Assembly: GCF_037908215.1 (NCBI RefSeq)
Contig: NZ_JBBLZC010000003.1
Coordinates: 200,785-264,784, forward strand
DNA length: 64,000 nt
Origin: Benzoatithermus flavus
GTDB taxonomy: Bacteria > Pseudomonadota > Alphaproteobacteria > Geminicoccales > Geminicoccaceae
Direction: 5' to 3'
Every line of letters begins with the position of its first letter. Position 1 is the first letter of the stretch. Below, in pieces: positions 10,019-20,200 of the stretch. The notes beneath the pieces are model-generated. The model ran no database searches, had not been told where the DNA came from, and saw only the letters and a list, made by a program, of their open reading frames with translations. The position numbers and the translations under genes are program-made.

Positions 10019-11188
10019 ATGCGCCTGGATCTGGGCCTGGGCAAGCGCCCGGCCGACAGCCGCATCGTCGTCGCCATGTCGGGCGGGGTCGACAGTTCGG
10101 TGACCGCGGCCCTTCTCGCCGAGGCGGGCTACGAGGTGGTCGGCATCACGCTCCAGCTCTACGACCACGGCGCCGCCGTCGGCCGCAAAGGGGCCTGCTG
10201 CGCCGGCCGCGACATCCACGACGCGCGGGCCGTCGCCGACCGGCTCGGCATCCCGCACTACGTCCTCGACTTCGAGGCCCGCTTCAAGGCAGCGGTGATC
10301 GACGACTTCGCTGCGGCTTATGCCGAAGGCCGCACGCCGATCCCCTGCGTGCGCTGCAACGAGCGGGTCAAGTTCCGGGATCTCCTCGCGGTCGCGCGCG
10401 ACCTCGGCGCCGACGCGCTGGCGACCGGCCACTATGTCCGCCGCGAGGAGGGGCCGGACGGTCCCGAGCTGCACCGCGCCGCCGATCCCGCCAAGGACCA
10501 GAGCTATTTCCTGTTCGCGACCACGCGCGAACAGCTCGGCTTCCTGCGCTTCCCGCTGGGTGCTTTCGACAAGGCCACGACCAGGGAGCACGCCCGCCGC
10601 TTCGGCCTGTCCGTGGCCGGGAAGCCCGACAGCCAGGACATCTGCTTCGTGCCTGCCGGGCACTACAGCAGCGTCGTCGCCCGCCTCCAGCCCGGCGCTC
10701 TCGAGCCCGGGGAGATCGTCCACGTGGACGGCCGCGTGCTGGGTCGCCACGCCGGCACGGCGCACTACACGGTGGGCCAGCGGCGCGGCCTCGGCGTCGC
10801 CGACGGCGAACGGCTCTACGTGGTCGGCATCGAGCCGCGTGCCCGGCGCGTCGTGGTCGGCCCCAAGGAGGCGAGCTACTGCGGGACGATCGAGCTCATG
10901 GGCGTCAACTGGCTCGCCGGTCCGGCGCCTGAGGGCGGACTCGAGGTCGAGGTCAAGACCCGCTACAACGAGCCCGCCGTCGCGGCCCGCGTTTTCGATC
11001 TCGGGGCAGGCCGCGCCAGGGTCGAGCTTCAGGAGCCGCAGCCCGGCATCGCTCCGGGCCAGGCCTGCGTGTTCTACGCCGGCACGCGCCTTCTGGGCGG
11101 CGGCTGGATCGAGCGGGCACCGCTGCTCTGGCAGCGCCCGCAGGCAACGCAGGCCGGGTTCAGGCCGGCGGCGGCGATCGCCGGTTGA
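10019..11188 (+). CDS. mnmA: tRNA-specific 2-thiouridylase
   Basis: A 389-residue MnmA/TrmU. The PP-loop ATP-binding motif AMSGGVDSSV lies at about residues 19-28; the catalytic cysteine is in PCVRCNERVKF and the second is in SQDICFVP. It thiolates U34 of tRNAs for Lys, Glu and Gln, using sulfur relayed from cysteine desulfurase. It sits 4 nt after the ferredoxin gene. A two-cysteine cluster GACCAGRDIHDA follows the N-terminal domain, as in other alphaproteobacterial members. Confidence 0.96.
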   Translation: MRLDLGLGKRPADSRIVVAMSGGVDSSVTAALLAEAGYEVVGITLQLYDHGAAVGRKGACCAGRDIHDARAVADRLGIPHYVLDFEARFKAAVIDDFAAAYAEGRTPIPCVRCNERVKFRDLLAVARDLGADALATGHYVRREEGPDGPELHRAADPAKDQSYFLFATTREQLGFLRFPLGAFDKATTREHARRFGLSVAGKPDSQDICFVPAGHYSSVVARLQPGALEPGEIVHVDGRVLGRHAGTAHYTVGQRRGLGVADGERLYVVGIEPRARRVVVGPKEASYCGTIELMGVNWLAGPAPEGGLEVEVKTRYNEPAVAARVFDLGAGRARVELQEPQPGIAPGQACVFYAGTRLLGGGWIERAPLLWQRPQATQAGFRPAAAIAG

Positions 11189-11282
11189 CGCTAGGGGGGC
11201 CGCCGAGGATCATCTGATCCTCGGGCTCGCTGCCAACGGAGAGGAACGCCGTACCTGGGGCGGCCATGGAGCGTTCGGTACG

Positions 11283-14200
11283 ATGGTCGGGCAAAGCTTC
11301 GACATCGGCGCTTGGCTGAGGATCCTCGGCCTCGGCCAATACGAGGCCGCGTTCCGCGACAACGATGTCGATCCGCCGCTGCTGCCGAGCCTCACGAGCG
11401 ACGATCTCAAGGATATGGGCATCGCCTCGGTCGGGCATCGCCGTCGCCTCCTCGAGGCGATCGCGGCGCTGCACGCCGCGGACATGCCAACGACGGACGG
11501 CACGCTGGCGGCCGGGACCGCAGCACCGTCGGGCGCAGCGGCTCTTCCGCGTGCCGAGCGCCGTCAGCTCACGGTGATGTTCGTCGATCTCGTCGGTTCG
11601 ACGGCACTCAGCCAGCGGCTCGATCCCGAGGAGATGGGCGAGCTCATCCGTGCCTACCAGAACACCGTCGCCGGCGAGGTCGTCCGCTTCGAGGGCCACC
11701 TCGCCAAGTACATGGGCGATGGGGTGCTGGCTTATTTCGGCTGGCCCACGGCGCACGAGGACGAGCCCGAGCGCGCGGTTCGGGCCGGGCTCGCAGTTGC
11801 GAAGATGGTGGCGGGTCTCGCGACGCCTGCGGGGGCGCCGCTCGAGGTCCGGGTCGGCATCGCCACCGGCCTCGTGGTCGTGGGCGATCGGATCGGCAGT
11901 GGCAGTGCCCAGGAGGAGGCGGTCGTCGGCGAGACCCCGAACCTCGCATCCCGGCTGCAGGAGCTGGCCGAGCCAGGAAGCATCGTCGTCGCCGAGGGCA
12001 CGCGCCGCCTTTTGGGCGATCTCTTCGCGCTGCGTGAACTCGGAGCGGTGCGCCTCAAGGGCTTCGCCGAGCCAGTGCGGGCTTGGCAGATCGCCGGCGA
12101 GGGAACGGCCGAGGACCGTTTCGAAGCCCTGCACGCCGCCGGGCTGGCACCGCTGGTCGGCCGCGAGCACGAGCTGGCGCTCCTGCTCGACCGCTGGGAG
12201 CGGGCGAGAGATCGTGAAGGCCAGGTGGTCCTGCTCGCGGGCGAGGCAGGCATCGGCAAATCCCGTCTCGTCCGAGCCCTACGCGAGCGTTTGACCGGGG
12301 AGCCGCACACGCCGATCAGCCACTTCTGTTCGCCCTATTACCAGAACACCGCGCTTCATCCCATGGCCGACCTGCTCGAACGGGCGGCGGGGCTGCGGCG
12401 CGAGGATCCGCTCGAGCGCCAGTTCGACAAGCTCGAGGCCCTGCTCGGGCTCGCAACGAAGGACGTCCGCGAGGTCGCGCCGGTTCTCGCCGACCTGCTC
12501 GCGATCCCGGTCCCGGAGGGCCGTTACCCGCCGCTCGCACTGAGCCCGCAGCAGAAGAAGGAGCGGACCTTCCGGGCCCTGCTCGACCAGCTTGCCGGCC
12601 TCGCGGCGCACAGGCCGGTGCTGGCGCTCTACGAGGACGTACACTGGGCCGACCCGACCACGCTCGAGATCCTGAGCCGAATGGTGGAGCAGGTGCAGCG
12701 CCTGCCGGTGCTGGCGGTGATCACCTTCCGGCCCGAGTTCACTGCACCCTGGACGGGGTACGGTCACGTCACCGCACTTTCGCTGAGCCGGCTGGGTCGA
12801 CGGCAGGGCGGGGCGATGATTCAGCGAGCGAGTGGCGGCAAGGCGCTTCCGGCCGAGGTGGTAGAGCAGATTCTGGCCCGCACCGACGGCGTGCCGCTGT
12901 TCGTCGAGGAGCTGACCAAGGCGGTGCTCGAGTCCGGTCTGCTCGTGGACAAAGACGGCCGCTACGAGCTGGCCGGCCCATTGCCGCCGCTGGCAATCCC
13001 TTCCACCCTGCAGGACTCGCTCATGGCCCGACTCGACCGGCTGGCACCGGTCAAGGAGGTGGCGCAGGTCGCGGCCGTGATCGGGCGGGAGTTCTCCTTC
13101 GAGCTGCTGGCTGCCGTGGCGGCCATGAGGGAATCGGAGCTGCGTCAGGCCCTGGACCGGCTGGTCGCGGCCGATCTCGTGTACCCTCGCGGTACCCTTG
13201 CCGATGCTCGCTACGTCTTCAAGCACGCCTTGGTTCAGGATGCCGCCTATGCCAGCCTTCTGCGCAGCCGGCGGCAGCTTCTCCATGCGCGGATCGCGAC
13301 GGCCCTGGAGGAGCGCTTTCCGGATACGGCCCAGGCCGAGCCGGAACTCCTGGCGCATCACTGCTCCTCGGCCGGCCTCGCCCGGAAGGCGACGGAGGCC
13401 TGGGCCAGGGCCGGCCGGATGGCGCTGGCCCGCTCGGCGACGGCCGAAGCGATCGCGCATTTTCGCGCGGCGCTCCAGGAACTTGCCGGCACGCCTGAGG
13501 GGACGGCGCGCGATCGCGAGGAGCTCGCCATCCAACGTGCCCTGGGCAGCGCCATGATGGCGGCACATGGCTTTGCGGCTCCCGAGACCGGCCGTGTCTA
13601 CGAGCGAGCCTTGGCGCTGAGCGAGCAGATGGGCGAGGTAGAGGAGCTGTTCCCGGCGCTTTACGGTTTGTGCCTGTTCCATCTCTACCGTGCCGAGCCG
13701 GAGGCCGCACGCGAGGCAGCCGTACGCCTTCTACAGCTCGCTGCGCAGGACGGCGATCGGGGCCGCCTGTTCTTCGCTCACCGCGCCGCCGGGGTGAGCG
13801 CCTACCCGGCCGGCGACTTCATGGCGGCACGGCAGCATCTTGAGCAGGCGCTCCTGCTCTATGATCCGGTCGAGCACCGTGCTCCGACGTTCGTCTATGC
13901 TTTCGACCCGCAGGTCGTCTGCCTGGACTATCTGGCGCGCAGCTTGTTCCCCATGGGCCGGGTCGCCGAGGCGCTGCGCTGCGGCGAGCAGGCGCTCACG
14001 GAGGCGCGTCGTCTCGGCCATCGCAACTCGCTCTGCCTGCCCCTGTTCTTCGGCGCCACGCTGCACCAGCTTCTGGGCGACCGGGAGCGCGTGCTGGCAC
14101 GTATCGACGAGCTTGGTGTGATCGCCGTGGAAGAACGGTTCCCGATCTGGGCCGCGGGCGCACAGGTGCTGCGCGGCTGGGTTGCAGCCGACCGGCGGAC

Positions 14201-14666
14201 GATCGAGGAGGGGATAGGGGCCTGGCAGGCGACCGGCGCCGGCTTCATGGTCCCCTACTTCCAGGCCCTTCTGGCGGAGGTGCAGGAGGGTGAGGGACAG
14301 GTCGAGGAAAGCGCGGCACGGCTGCGCGAGGCGGTGGGGCGTGCCGAGGCGACCGGCGAGCGGTGGTACTTGGCCGAGCTGTACCGTTGCCTGGGAGAGA
14401 GGCTTGCGAGCCTCGGCGAGCAGAAGCAGGCCGGCTCCTGGCTCGAGCGCGCGTTCGAGCTTTCGGGGCAGCAGAGCGCCTGGCTCTGGCAGTTACGTGC
14501 CGCGATCGGCATGGCGCGCCACCGGCTCGGTGCGGAGGATCCGGCTGTGACGCTGGCATCGGTCCATGCCCGCTTCGCCGCTGATGACGACGTGCCGGAG
14601 CTTGCCGAGGCCGATCGGCTGCTTGGGGGCGGCCGGGCGGTGGCAGGCCCGGTCCCCGCCGGATAA
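11283..14666 (+). CDS. SAM domain-class III nucleotide cyclase-AAA ATPase-TPR regulator
   Basis: A 1127-residue multidomain protein. Residues about 6-65 form a SAM domain (WLRILGLGQYEAAF, then DLKDMGIASVGHRRRLLEAI); about 95-270 form a class III cyclase catalytic domain with metal-binding Asp in VMFVDLVGST and KYMGDGVLAYFG; about 290-560 form a STAND/AAA-like ATPase (AGEAGIGKSRLVRAL). The C-terminal half is helical TPR-like repeat. The architecture is common in soil Rhizobiales and Rhodospirillales, but ligands are unknown. Whether it makes cAMP cannot be decided by eye. No partner genes are adjacent. Confidence 0.85.
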   Translation: MVGQSFDIGAWLRILGLGQYEAAFRDNDVDPPLLPSLTSDDLKDMGIASVGHRRRLLEAIAALHAADMPTTDGTLAAGTAAPSGAAALPRAERRQLTVMFVDLVGSTALSQRLDPEEMGELIRAYQNTVAGEVVRFEGHLAKYMGDGVLAYFGWPTAHEDEPERAVRAGLAVAKMVAGLATPAGAPLEVRVGIATGLVVVGDRIGSGSAQEEAVVGETPNLASRLQELAEPGSIVVAEGTRRLLGDLFALRELGAVRLKGFAEPVRAWQIAGEGTAEDRFEALHAAGLAPLVGREHELALLLDRWERARDREGQVVLLAGEAGIGKSRLVRALRERLTGEPHTPISHFCSPYYQNTALHPMADLLERAAGLRREDPLERQFDKLEALLGLATKDVREVAPVLADLLAIPVPEGRYPPLALSPQQKKERTFRALLDQLAGLAAHRPVLALYEDVHWADPTTLEILSRMVEQVQRLPVLAVITFRPEFTAPWTGYGHVTALSLSRLGRRQGGAMIQRASGGKALPAEVVEQILARTDGVPLFVEELTKAVLESGLLVDKDGRYELAGPLPPLAIPSTLQDSLMARLDRLAPVKEVAQVAAVIGREFSFELLAAVAAMRESELRQALDRLVAADLVYPRGTLADARYVFKHALVQDAAYASLLRSRRQLLHARIATALEERFPDTAQAEPELLAHHCSSAGLARKATEAWARAGRMALARSATAEAIAHFRAALQELAGTPEGTARDREELAIQRALGSAMMAAHGFAAPETGRVYERALALSEQMGEVEELFPALYGLCLFHLYRAEPEAAREAAVRLLQLAAQDGDRGRLFFAHRAAGVSAYPAGDFMAARQHLEQALLLYDPVEHRAPTFVYAFDPQVVCLDYLARSLFPMGRVAEALRCGEQALTEARRLGHRNSLCLPLFFGATLHQLLGDRERVLARIDELGVIAVEERFPIWAAGAQVLRGWVAADRRTIEEGIGAWQATGAGFMVPYFQALLAEVQEGEGQVEESAARLREAVGRAEATGERWYLAELYRCLGERLASLGEQKQAGSWLERAFELSGQQSAWLWQLRAAIGMARHRLGAEDPAVTLASVHARFAADDDVPELAEADRLLGGGRAVAGPVPAG

Positions 14667-14689
14667 GGCCGAGAGGCGGTCCCGCAGTC

Positions 14690-15868
14690 TCAGATCACGT
14701 TGCGCTCGATCAAGGGCTCGCCTCGCAGGATGCGCTCGAGGCCCAAGGGCGAGAGGTCGAGCGTGCGGTAGCGGCCGTGCACGACGAGCTCGGCGATCCC
14801 GCGGCCCACCGCTGGTGATTGCTGGATGCCGTGGCCGGAGAAGCCGTTCGCGAAATAGAGATTTCTGATCTCGGGATGCGGCCCGACGATGCCGTTGTGG
14901 TCGAAGACGTTCATCTCGTAGTAGCCGGCCCAGGCGTTCACCACCTTGAGCCGCTCGAAGGCCGGCACGCGGGCGGCGAGCGCCGGCCAGATCACCTCCT
15001 CGAACAGGCCGTGGTCGGGCTCGAGCGGCAGATCGTCCAGATCCTCGCCGGGTCGGGGCGGCGCACCCGTGATGAAGTGCTGCCCTTCCGGCCGCAGCCA
15101 GAAGCCCGAAGGATCGATCAGGAGCGGGCAGCCCGGCAGCCGCTCCGGGCAGGACAGGACGAACACCGAGCGCGCCCGTGCCCGCACCGGCAGATCGACC
15201 TCCGCCATGGCGGCGATGCGCGCGGCCCAGGGACCCGCGGCGTTGACGACCGCATCGCAGGCGAGCGTGCCGCCATCGGCGAGGCGGACGGCCTCGATCC
15301 GCTCGCGGCCGCGCACGAGGCCCACGGCCTCGGCCTTGAGGTAGCGCGCCCCTTGCGCGATCGCCTTGGCGCGAAAGGCGCGCAGGAGGCCGTAGCCGTC
15401 GAACCAGCCTTCGCCCGAGAGCCCGAGCGAGCCGCCGGCGAGCCCCTCGACGTCGAGCCAGGGAAAGCGCTCGCGCAGCTCCGCGGGCGTTAGGAGGACG
15501 ACATCCGCACCGTGCGCACGCTGGACGGCATGGTTGGCACGCAGCGTCTCCATCCCAGCCGGAGTCGCGAGATAGAGATAGCCGGGCTCGACAAGGCCGA
15601 TCTCCGGCGGCGGCTCGCCCTCGACCCGGAGCCTTTCGCCCAGCGTGCGCAAAAAGCCGATGCCGAACCTGCCGATCTCGATGTTGACCGGACTCGAGAA
15701 TTGCTGGCGGATCGAGCTCGCCGAGAGGGCCGAGCTCGCCATGGCATAGCCGGGGTCGCGCTCGACCACGACGACCTCGCCCACGAAGGCCGGGTCGGCG
15801 GTGAGCCAGTAGGCGACGGCGCTGCCGATGGCGCCACCGCCGATGATCACGACACGCTGTCGGGTCAC
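14690..15868 (-). CDS. DAO-family FAD-dependent oxidoreductase
   Basis: A 392-residue flavoenzyme of the glycine/D-amino-acid oxidase fold. The dinucleotide-binding motif VVIIGGGAIGSAVAYWL is N-terminal, and FANGFSGHGIQQSPAVGRG near the C-terminus resembles the FAD-binding tail of sarcosine/dimethylglycine oxidase-like enzymes. The substrate is unknown. The GTG at 15868 is preferred: GGAGAGG lies 4 nt upstream, and the longer open frame adds only an Arg-rich stretch. It stands alone between the cyclase regulator and a divergent small gene. Confidence 0.85.
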   Translation of the reverse strand: MTRQRVVIIGGGAIGSAVAYWLTADPAFVGEVVVVERDPGYAMASSALSASSIRQQFSSPVNIEIGRFGIGFLRTLGERLRVEGEPPPEIGLVEPGYLYLATPAGMETLRANHAVQRAHGADVVLLTPAELRERFPWLDVEGLAGGSLGLSGEGWFDGYGLLRAFRAKAIAQGARYLKAEAVGLVRGRERIEAVRLADGGTLACDAVVNAAGPWAARIAAMAEVDLPVRARARSVFVLSCPERLPGCPLLIDPSGFWLRPEGQHFITGAPPRPGEDLDDLPLEPDHGLFEEVIWPALAARVPAFERLKVVNAWAGYYEMNVFDHNGIVGPHPEIRNLYFANGFSGHGIQQSPAVGRGIAELVVHGRYRTLDLSPLGLERILRGEPLIERNVI

Positions 15869-16023
15869 ATGTCCTCTCCGCCGCCGGCCATCTCCGTTTT
15901 CGGGATGACTACTGCGACGCGGCACAGGAGTCACCGTCGTCGGCTGCAGAGGTCGGTCGCGTCGATGGTTCTTCGGCCGCTGCTGCGGTATGGTTTCACG
16001 ACGGGAGGAGAAGGGGGACCGCC

Positions 16024-16422
16024 ATGCCGACCAAGGGGGCCGACCATCTTGTCGACATGCTCAAGACGGCGGCCGATCATCTGCGCAGCCTCGAGCTCGA
16101 CCCGAGCCTAGATCTCGACCCTGCCACCCGGAACCTGATCCGGAAGACCGCCCAGGAGCTCCTGTCGCTCGGCAGCGACGTCGATGCCGTGGTCGCCGGG
16201 CGGATGGACCTGCCGCGCGCCAGCGACGATCGGGCCGCCGCGGTCGCCGGGGATCTGGATCGGGCGTTGCGCCACGTCACGGACGCCGCTGCGCGTGGGG
16301 GCGAGCTCGGCAAGGCCGTGGGCGACATGGCGCAGGTCGCGGACGACTTCCGCGACCAACTGAGGCGGGCGGGTGGTGCCGGCGGTCCGGGTGGTGGTGG
16401 CGGTAGCCAGGGATGGCCGTGA
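16024..16422 (+). CDS. Small hypothetical protein, Gly-rich C-terminus
   Basis: A 132-residue protein I do not recognise. It is mostly helical and acidic (HLVDMLKTAADHLRSLELDP, then LDLDPATRNLIRKTAQELLS) and ends in a glycine-rich tail. No signal peptide or membrane segment is visible. A strong Shine-Dalgarno (GGGAGGAGAAGGGGGA) precedes the ATG, which supports a real gene. The next gene starts 10 nt after its stop, so the two are probably co-transcribed. Confidence 0.65.
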   Translation: MPTKGADHLVDMLKTAADHLRSLELDPSLDLDPATRNLIRKTAQELLSLGSDVDAVVAGRMDLPRASDDRAAAVAGDLDRALRHVTDAAARGGELGKAVGDMAQVADDFRDQLRRAGGAGGPGGGGGSQGWP

Positions 16423-16432
16423 GCGCCGTGCC

Positions 16433-17224
16433 ATGGACCTCTCCGTCACCGGCCTGAGCCTCGGCGCCTTCCTGGTGCTGCCCGGCTACTGGGCGAGCAC
16501 GCTCCAGATCTGGTGTGCCGGCGCGACGCAGGCCGAAGGTGCCGGCGAGTGGCTGGCGATGAGCCTCCTGCGCAGCATCGCGCTGAACGCCATCGCCCTG
16601 CCGCTGGCGCTGCTGCTCCCCGGCCTGAGCGTGTCGGTTCCCCTCGACGCGAGCATCGAGAAGGTCGGGCAGGCGATCGTTGCCCTGCCGGTGATCACGT
16701 TCCTGCGCTATGCCGGGGTGCTCTACGCGCTGGCGACCCTGCAGGGCCTCGCCTTCGGCCTCCTGCAGCGCTGGACCAAAGGGCTCGCCTGGGCGTTCGG
16801 CTGGACCTCCATGACACCGTACGAGGACGTCTGGAACGACGTCCTCTCGGAGCGCTTCCGCAGCGCCGAGAATCTCGCCCGCAAGGGCACGGCGTCGCTC
16901 TTGTGCCCGTGGCTGCGCCTGACGCTGCCGGACGGGCGCGTCATTCTCGGGCGGATGCAGCGCAGCAGCGTGCGGATCGAGCAGGACAAGCCGATCGAGG
17001 TGTATCTGGAGCCGGTCTACCGGCTCGACGCGGGCAGCCGCACGATCCGGAGCCTCGCACACGATCTCGTCGGAGCCACGGACGAGGCGCTCTACCTCCG
17101 GCTCGAGCCCGGAACCGCCGTCGAGATCATTCCCGCCGTCGCCGGATGGCGGCCGAGCTTCGCCGCTGCTCCGCCGCCCGTGGCACCGGTCCCGTTCGCG
17201 CCGCGCAGGACGGCTCGGCCCTGA
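16433..17224 (+). CDS. Membrane protein of unknown function (DUF6338-like)
   Basis: A 263-residue protein with an N-terminal half containing about three hydrophobic segments (residues 5-25, 45-65 and 80-112) and a soluble C-terminal half with small beta-domain features (WLRLTLPDGRVILGRMQRSS, then IEVYLEPVYRL). The arrangement resembles the DUF6338 family, but this assignment is from memory and tentative. It follows the small Gly-rich protein gene and converges on the RND permease gene with 9 nt between stops. Confidence 0.6.
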   Translation: MDLSVTGLSLGAFLVLPGYWASTLQIWCAGATQAEGAGEWLAMSLLRSIALNAIALPLALLLPGLSVSVPLDASIEKVGQAIVALPVITFLRYAGVLYALATLQGLAFGLLQRWTKGLAWAFGWTSMTPYEDVWNDVLSERFRSAENLARKGTASLLCPWLRLTLPDGRVILGRMQRSSVRIEQDKPIEVYLEPVYRLDAGSRTIRSLAHDLVGATDEALYLRLEPGTAVEIIPAVAGWRPSFAAAPPPVAPVPFAPRRTARP

Positions 17225-17233
17225 GGCGGCGGC

Positions 17234-20200
17234 TCAGCCCGGCTGAGATGCCGGTGCGTCACGCCGCCGGCCCAGACGTGCGAGCCGGCGGGTGACGACG
17301 TAGAACACCGGCGTGAACAGGAGACCGAACAGCGTCACGCCGAGCATGCCCGAGAACACGGCCGTGCCGAGCGAGCGCCGCATCTCCGCACCCGCCCCGG
17401 TCGCGATCACGAGCGGCACCACGCCCAGGACGAAGGCCATGGAGGTCATGAGGATCGGCCGCAGCCGTACCCGTGCCGCATCGACGGCGGCCACGTGCGC
17501 CGCCTCGCCCTCCGTCTCGCGCTGCTTCGCGAACTCGACGATCAGGATCGCGTTCTTGGCGGCGAGGCCGACCAGCACGATCAGCCCGATCTGGACCAGG
17601 ATGTCGTTCTCGAGGCCGCGGAAGAGCACGCCGGCCATGGCGGCGAGCAGGCACATCGGCACGATCAGGATGACGGCGAGCGGCAGGAGCCAGCTCTCGT
17701 ACTGGGCCGCGAGGAACAGGAACACGAACACGACCGAGGCCATGAACACCCAGATCGCGGTGTTGCCGGCGAGCTTCTCCTGGTAGGCGAGCTCGGTCCA
17801 CTCGAAGCCGAAGCCGTCCGGCAGCACCTCGGCCGCGAGTCGCTCCATGGTGGCGATCGCTTGGCCCGAGGAGAAGCCGGGAGCGGCAGCACCCTGCACC
17901 TCGGCCGCCGGATAGAGGTTGTAGTGCGGCACGCGGTAGGCGCCGGTGAGATCCCGGAAGGTCGCGACCGAGCCCAGAGGCACCATGTCGCCGCGCTCGT
18001 TCCGGGTCTTGAGGTTGGCGACGTCGCGCAGCTCGCGCCGGTAGGGTCCGTCGGCCTGGATCTGAACGCGGAAGGTGCGCCCGAGATAGTTGAAGTCGTT
18101 GGCGTAGGTCGAGCCCAGATAGACGCCCAGCGCATCGAACACGTTCTGCACCGGTACGCCCAGCATTTCGGCCTTCACCCGGTCGATGTCGGCATAGATC
18201 TTGGGCGTGCGCGTGTTGAAGAGCGTGAACACCGAGACGAGGCCCGGCTCCTGGTTCGCACGCGCGACGAGCGCGTCGGTCGCGGCCTCGAGCGCTTCGG
18301 GGCCACGGCCGCGGCGGTCCTCCACGTAGAGCTTGAAGCCGCCGCCGGTGCCGATGCCGCGCACGGGCGGCGGGCTGATGACGAGCGCCGAGGCCTCTTG
18401 GATGCCGCCCAGCGACCTGCGCAGATCGGCGGCGATGTCCTCGGTCCGAATGCCCTTCTTCACCCGCTCCTCGAACGGCTCGAGCGTCACGAAGACGGCA
18501 CCGGCGCTGGGGGCGTTGGTGAAGGTCGCCCCGTCGAAGCCGGCGAAGCCCGCCGTGTGGGCGACACCCTCGACCGCGAGGGCCCGCCTGGTCGCCTCGC
18601 GCACGACGCGGTCGGTGCGCTCGAGCGAGGCGCCCGGCGGGAGCTGGATCGCCGTGATCAGGTAGCCCTGGTCCTGCTGGGGAATGAAGCCCGTGGGCGC
18701 CTTCTGGAAGCTCGAGGCTGCGAGCCCGATGAGGCCGGCATAGACGACGAGCACGAGCAGGCTCAGCCGGACGAGCCGGCGGGTGAGCCCGCCATAGCCC
18801 AGCGAGAGCCTGTCGAACAGCCAGTCGAAGCCGCGAAAGAAGACCCGGATCGGTGCGGTCAGCCGCGAATGCCGCGCGTGCTCGCCGTGCGGCCGCAGCA
18901 GCAGCGCGCATAGCGCCGGCGAGAGGGTCAGGGAGACGAGGCAGGAAATCAGGGTCGAGGCGGCGATGGTGACCGCGAACTGACGGTAGAACTGTCCCTG
19001 GATGCCCGTGACCGCCGCCGCCGGGATGAACACGGCCGAGAGCACCAGCGCTATCGCGATCAGAGCGCCGCCGACCTCGTCCATGGTCCGATGCGCGGCC
19101 TCCTCGGGCGAGAGGCCCGCGCGCAGGTTGCGCTCGACGTTCTCGACCACGACGACGGCGTCGTCCACGACGATGCCGATCGCGAGCACGAGGCCGAACA
19201 GCGAGAGGTTGTTGAGGCTGAAGCCCAAGGCCGCCATCACGGCGAAGGTGCCGACGAGCGAGATCGGGATCGCCACGATCGGAATCACCGCCGCCCGCCA
19301 GATCTGCAGGAACAGGACGACCACGACCACGACGAGGGCCACGGCCTCGAAGATCGTCTTAATCACCTCGTCGACCGATTGCTGGATGAACTCGGTCGGG
19401 TTGTAGATGATCGCATAGTCGAGGCCCTCGGGGAAGCTCCGCTTGAGCTCCGCCATGGCGCGCTCGACCGCCGCGGCGGTCTGCAGCGCATTCGAGCCCG
19501 GGAGCTGGAACACGCCCAGGGCCGTCGCCTGGCGCTCGTCGAGATAGGCGTTGCGCAGATAATCCTGCGCCCCGAGCTCCACCCGGCCCACGTCGCGGAT
19601 CCGGGTCACCCGGCCGTCCGCATCGGTCTTGACGATGATATCCCCGAACTGGCGTGCATCGGCCAGCCGGCCCAGCGTCTCGATGCTGAGCTGCCAAGCA
19701 CCCGGGTTCGGCACCGGGAGCTGGTTCAAGGTGCCCGAGGCGACCTGGACGTTCTGCGCCTGGACGGCGCGCACGACGTCGCCGGCGGTGAGGCCCAAGG
19801 CCGCCATGCGGTCCGGGTTCAGCCAGATCCGCATGGAATAGTCGCGCGCTCCGAACACCTGGATGTCGCCGACCCCCTTGATCCGCGCCAGCACGTCCTT
19901 GATCTGCAGCGTGGCGTAGTTCGAGATGTAGAGCTGGTCGAGCGACCCGTCCGGCGAGTTGAGATGGATCACCATCATCAGGTCGGGCGAGTTCTTCCTG
20001 GTCGTGACCCCGCGCCGACGCACCTCCTCGGGCAGCCTGGGCAGGGCGGTCGCCACCCGGTTCTGGACCAGCACCTGCGCCTCGTCGAGGTCGGTGCCGA
20101 GCGCGAAGGTCACGGTGATCTGGGCGTTGCCGTCGCCGGTCGACTGCGAGGTCGTGTAGAGCATGTTCTCCACACCGTTGATCTCCTGCTCGAGCGGTGT

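Noticed and set aside
12279..13682. 467-residue minus-strand open frame
   Set aside because: Antisense of the SAM-cyclase-ATPase gene; composition Gln/Arg/His-rich and no recognisable domain.
17495..18913. 472-residue plus-strand open frame inside the RND gene
   Set aside because: Antisense shadow of the permease, which has clear motifs on the other strand.
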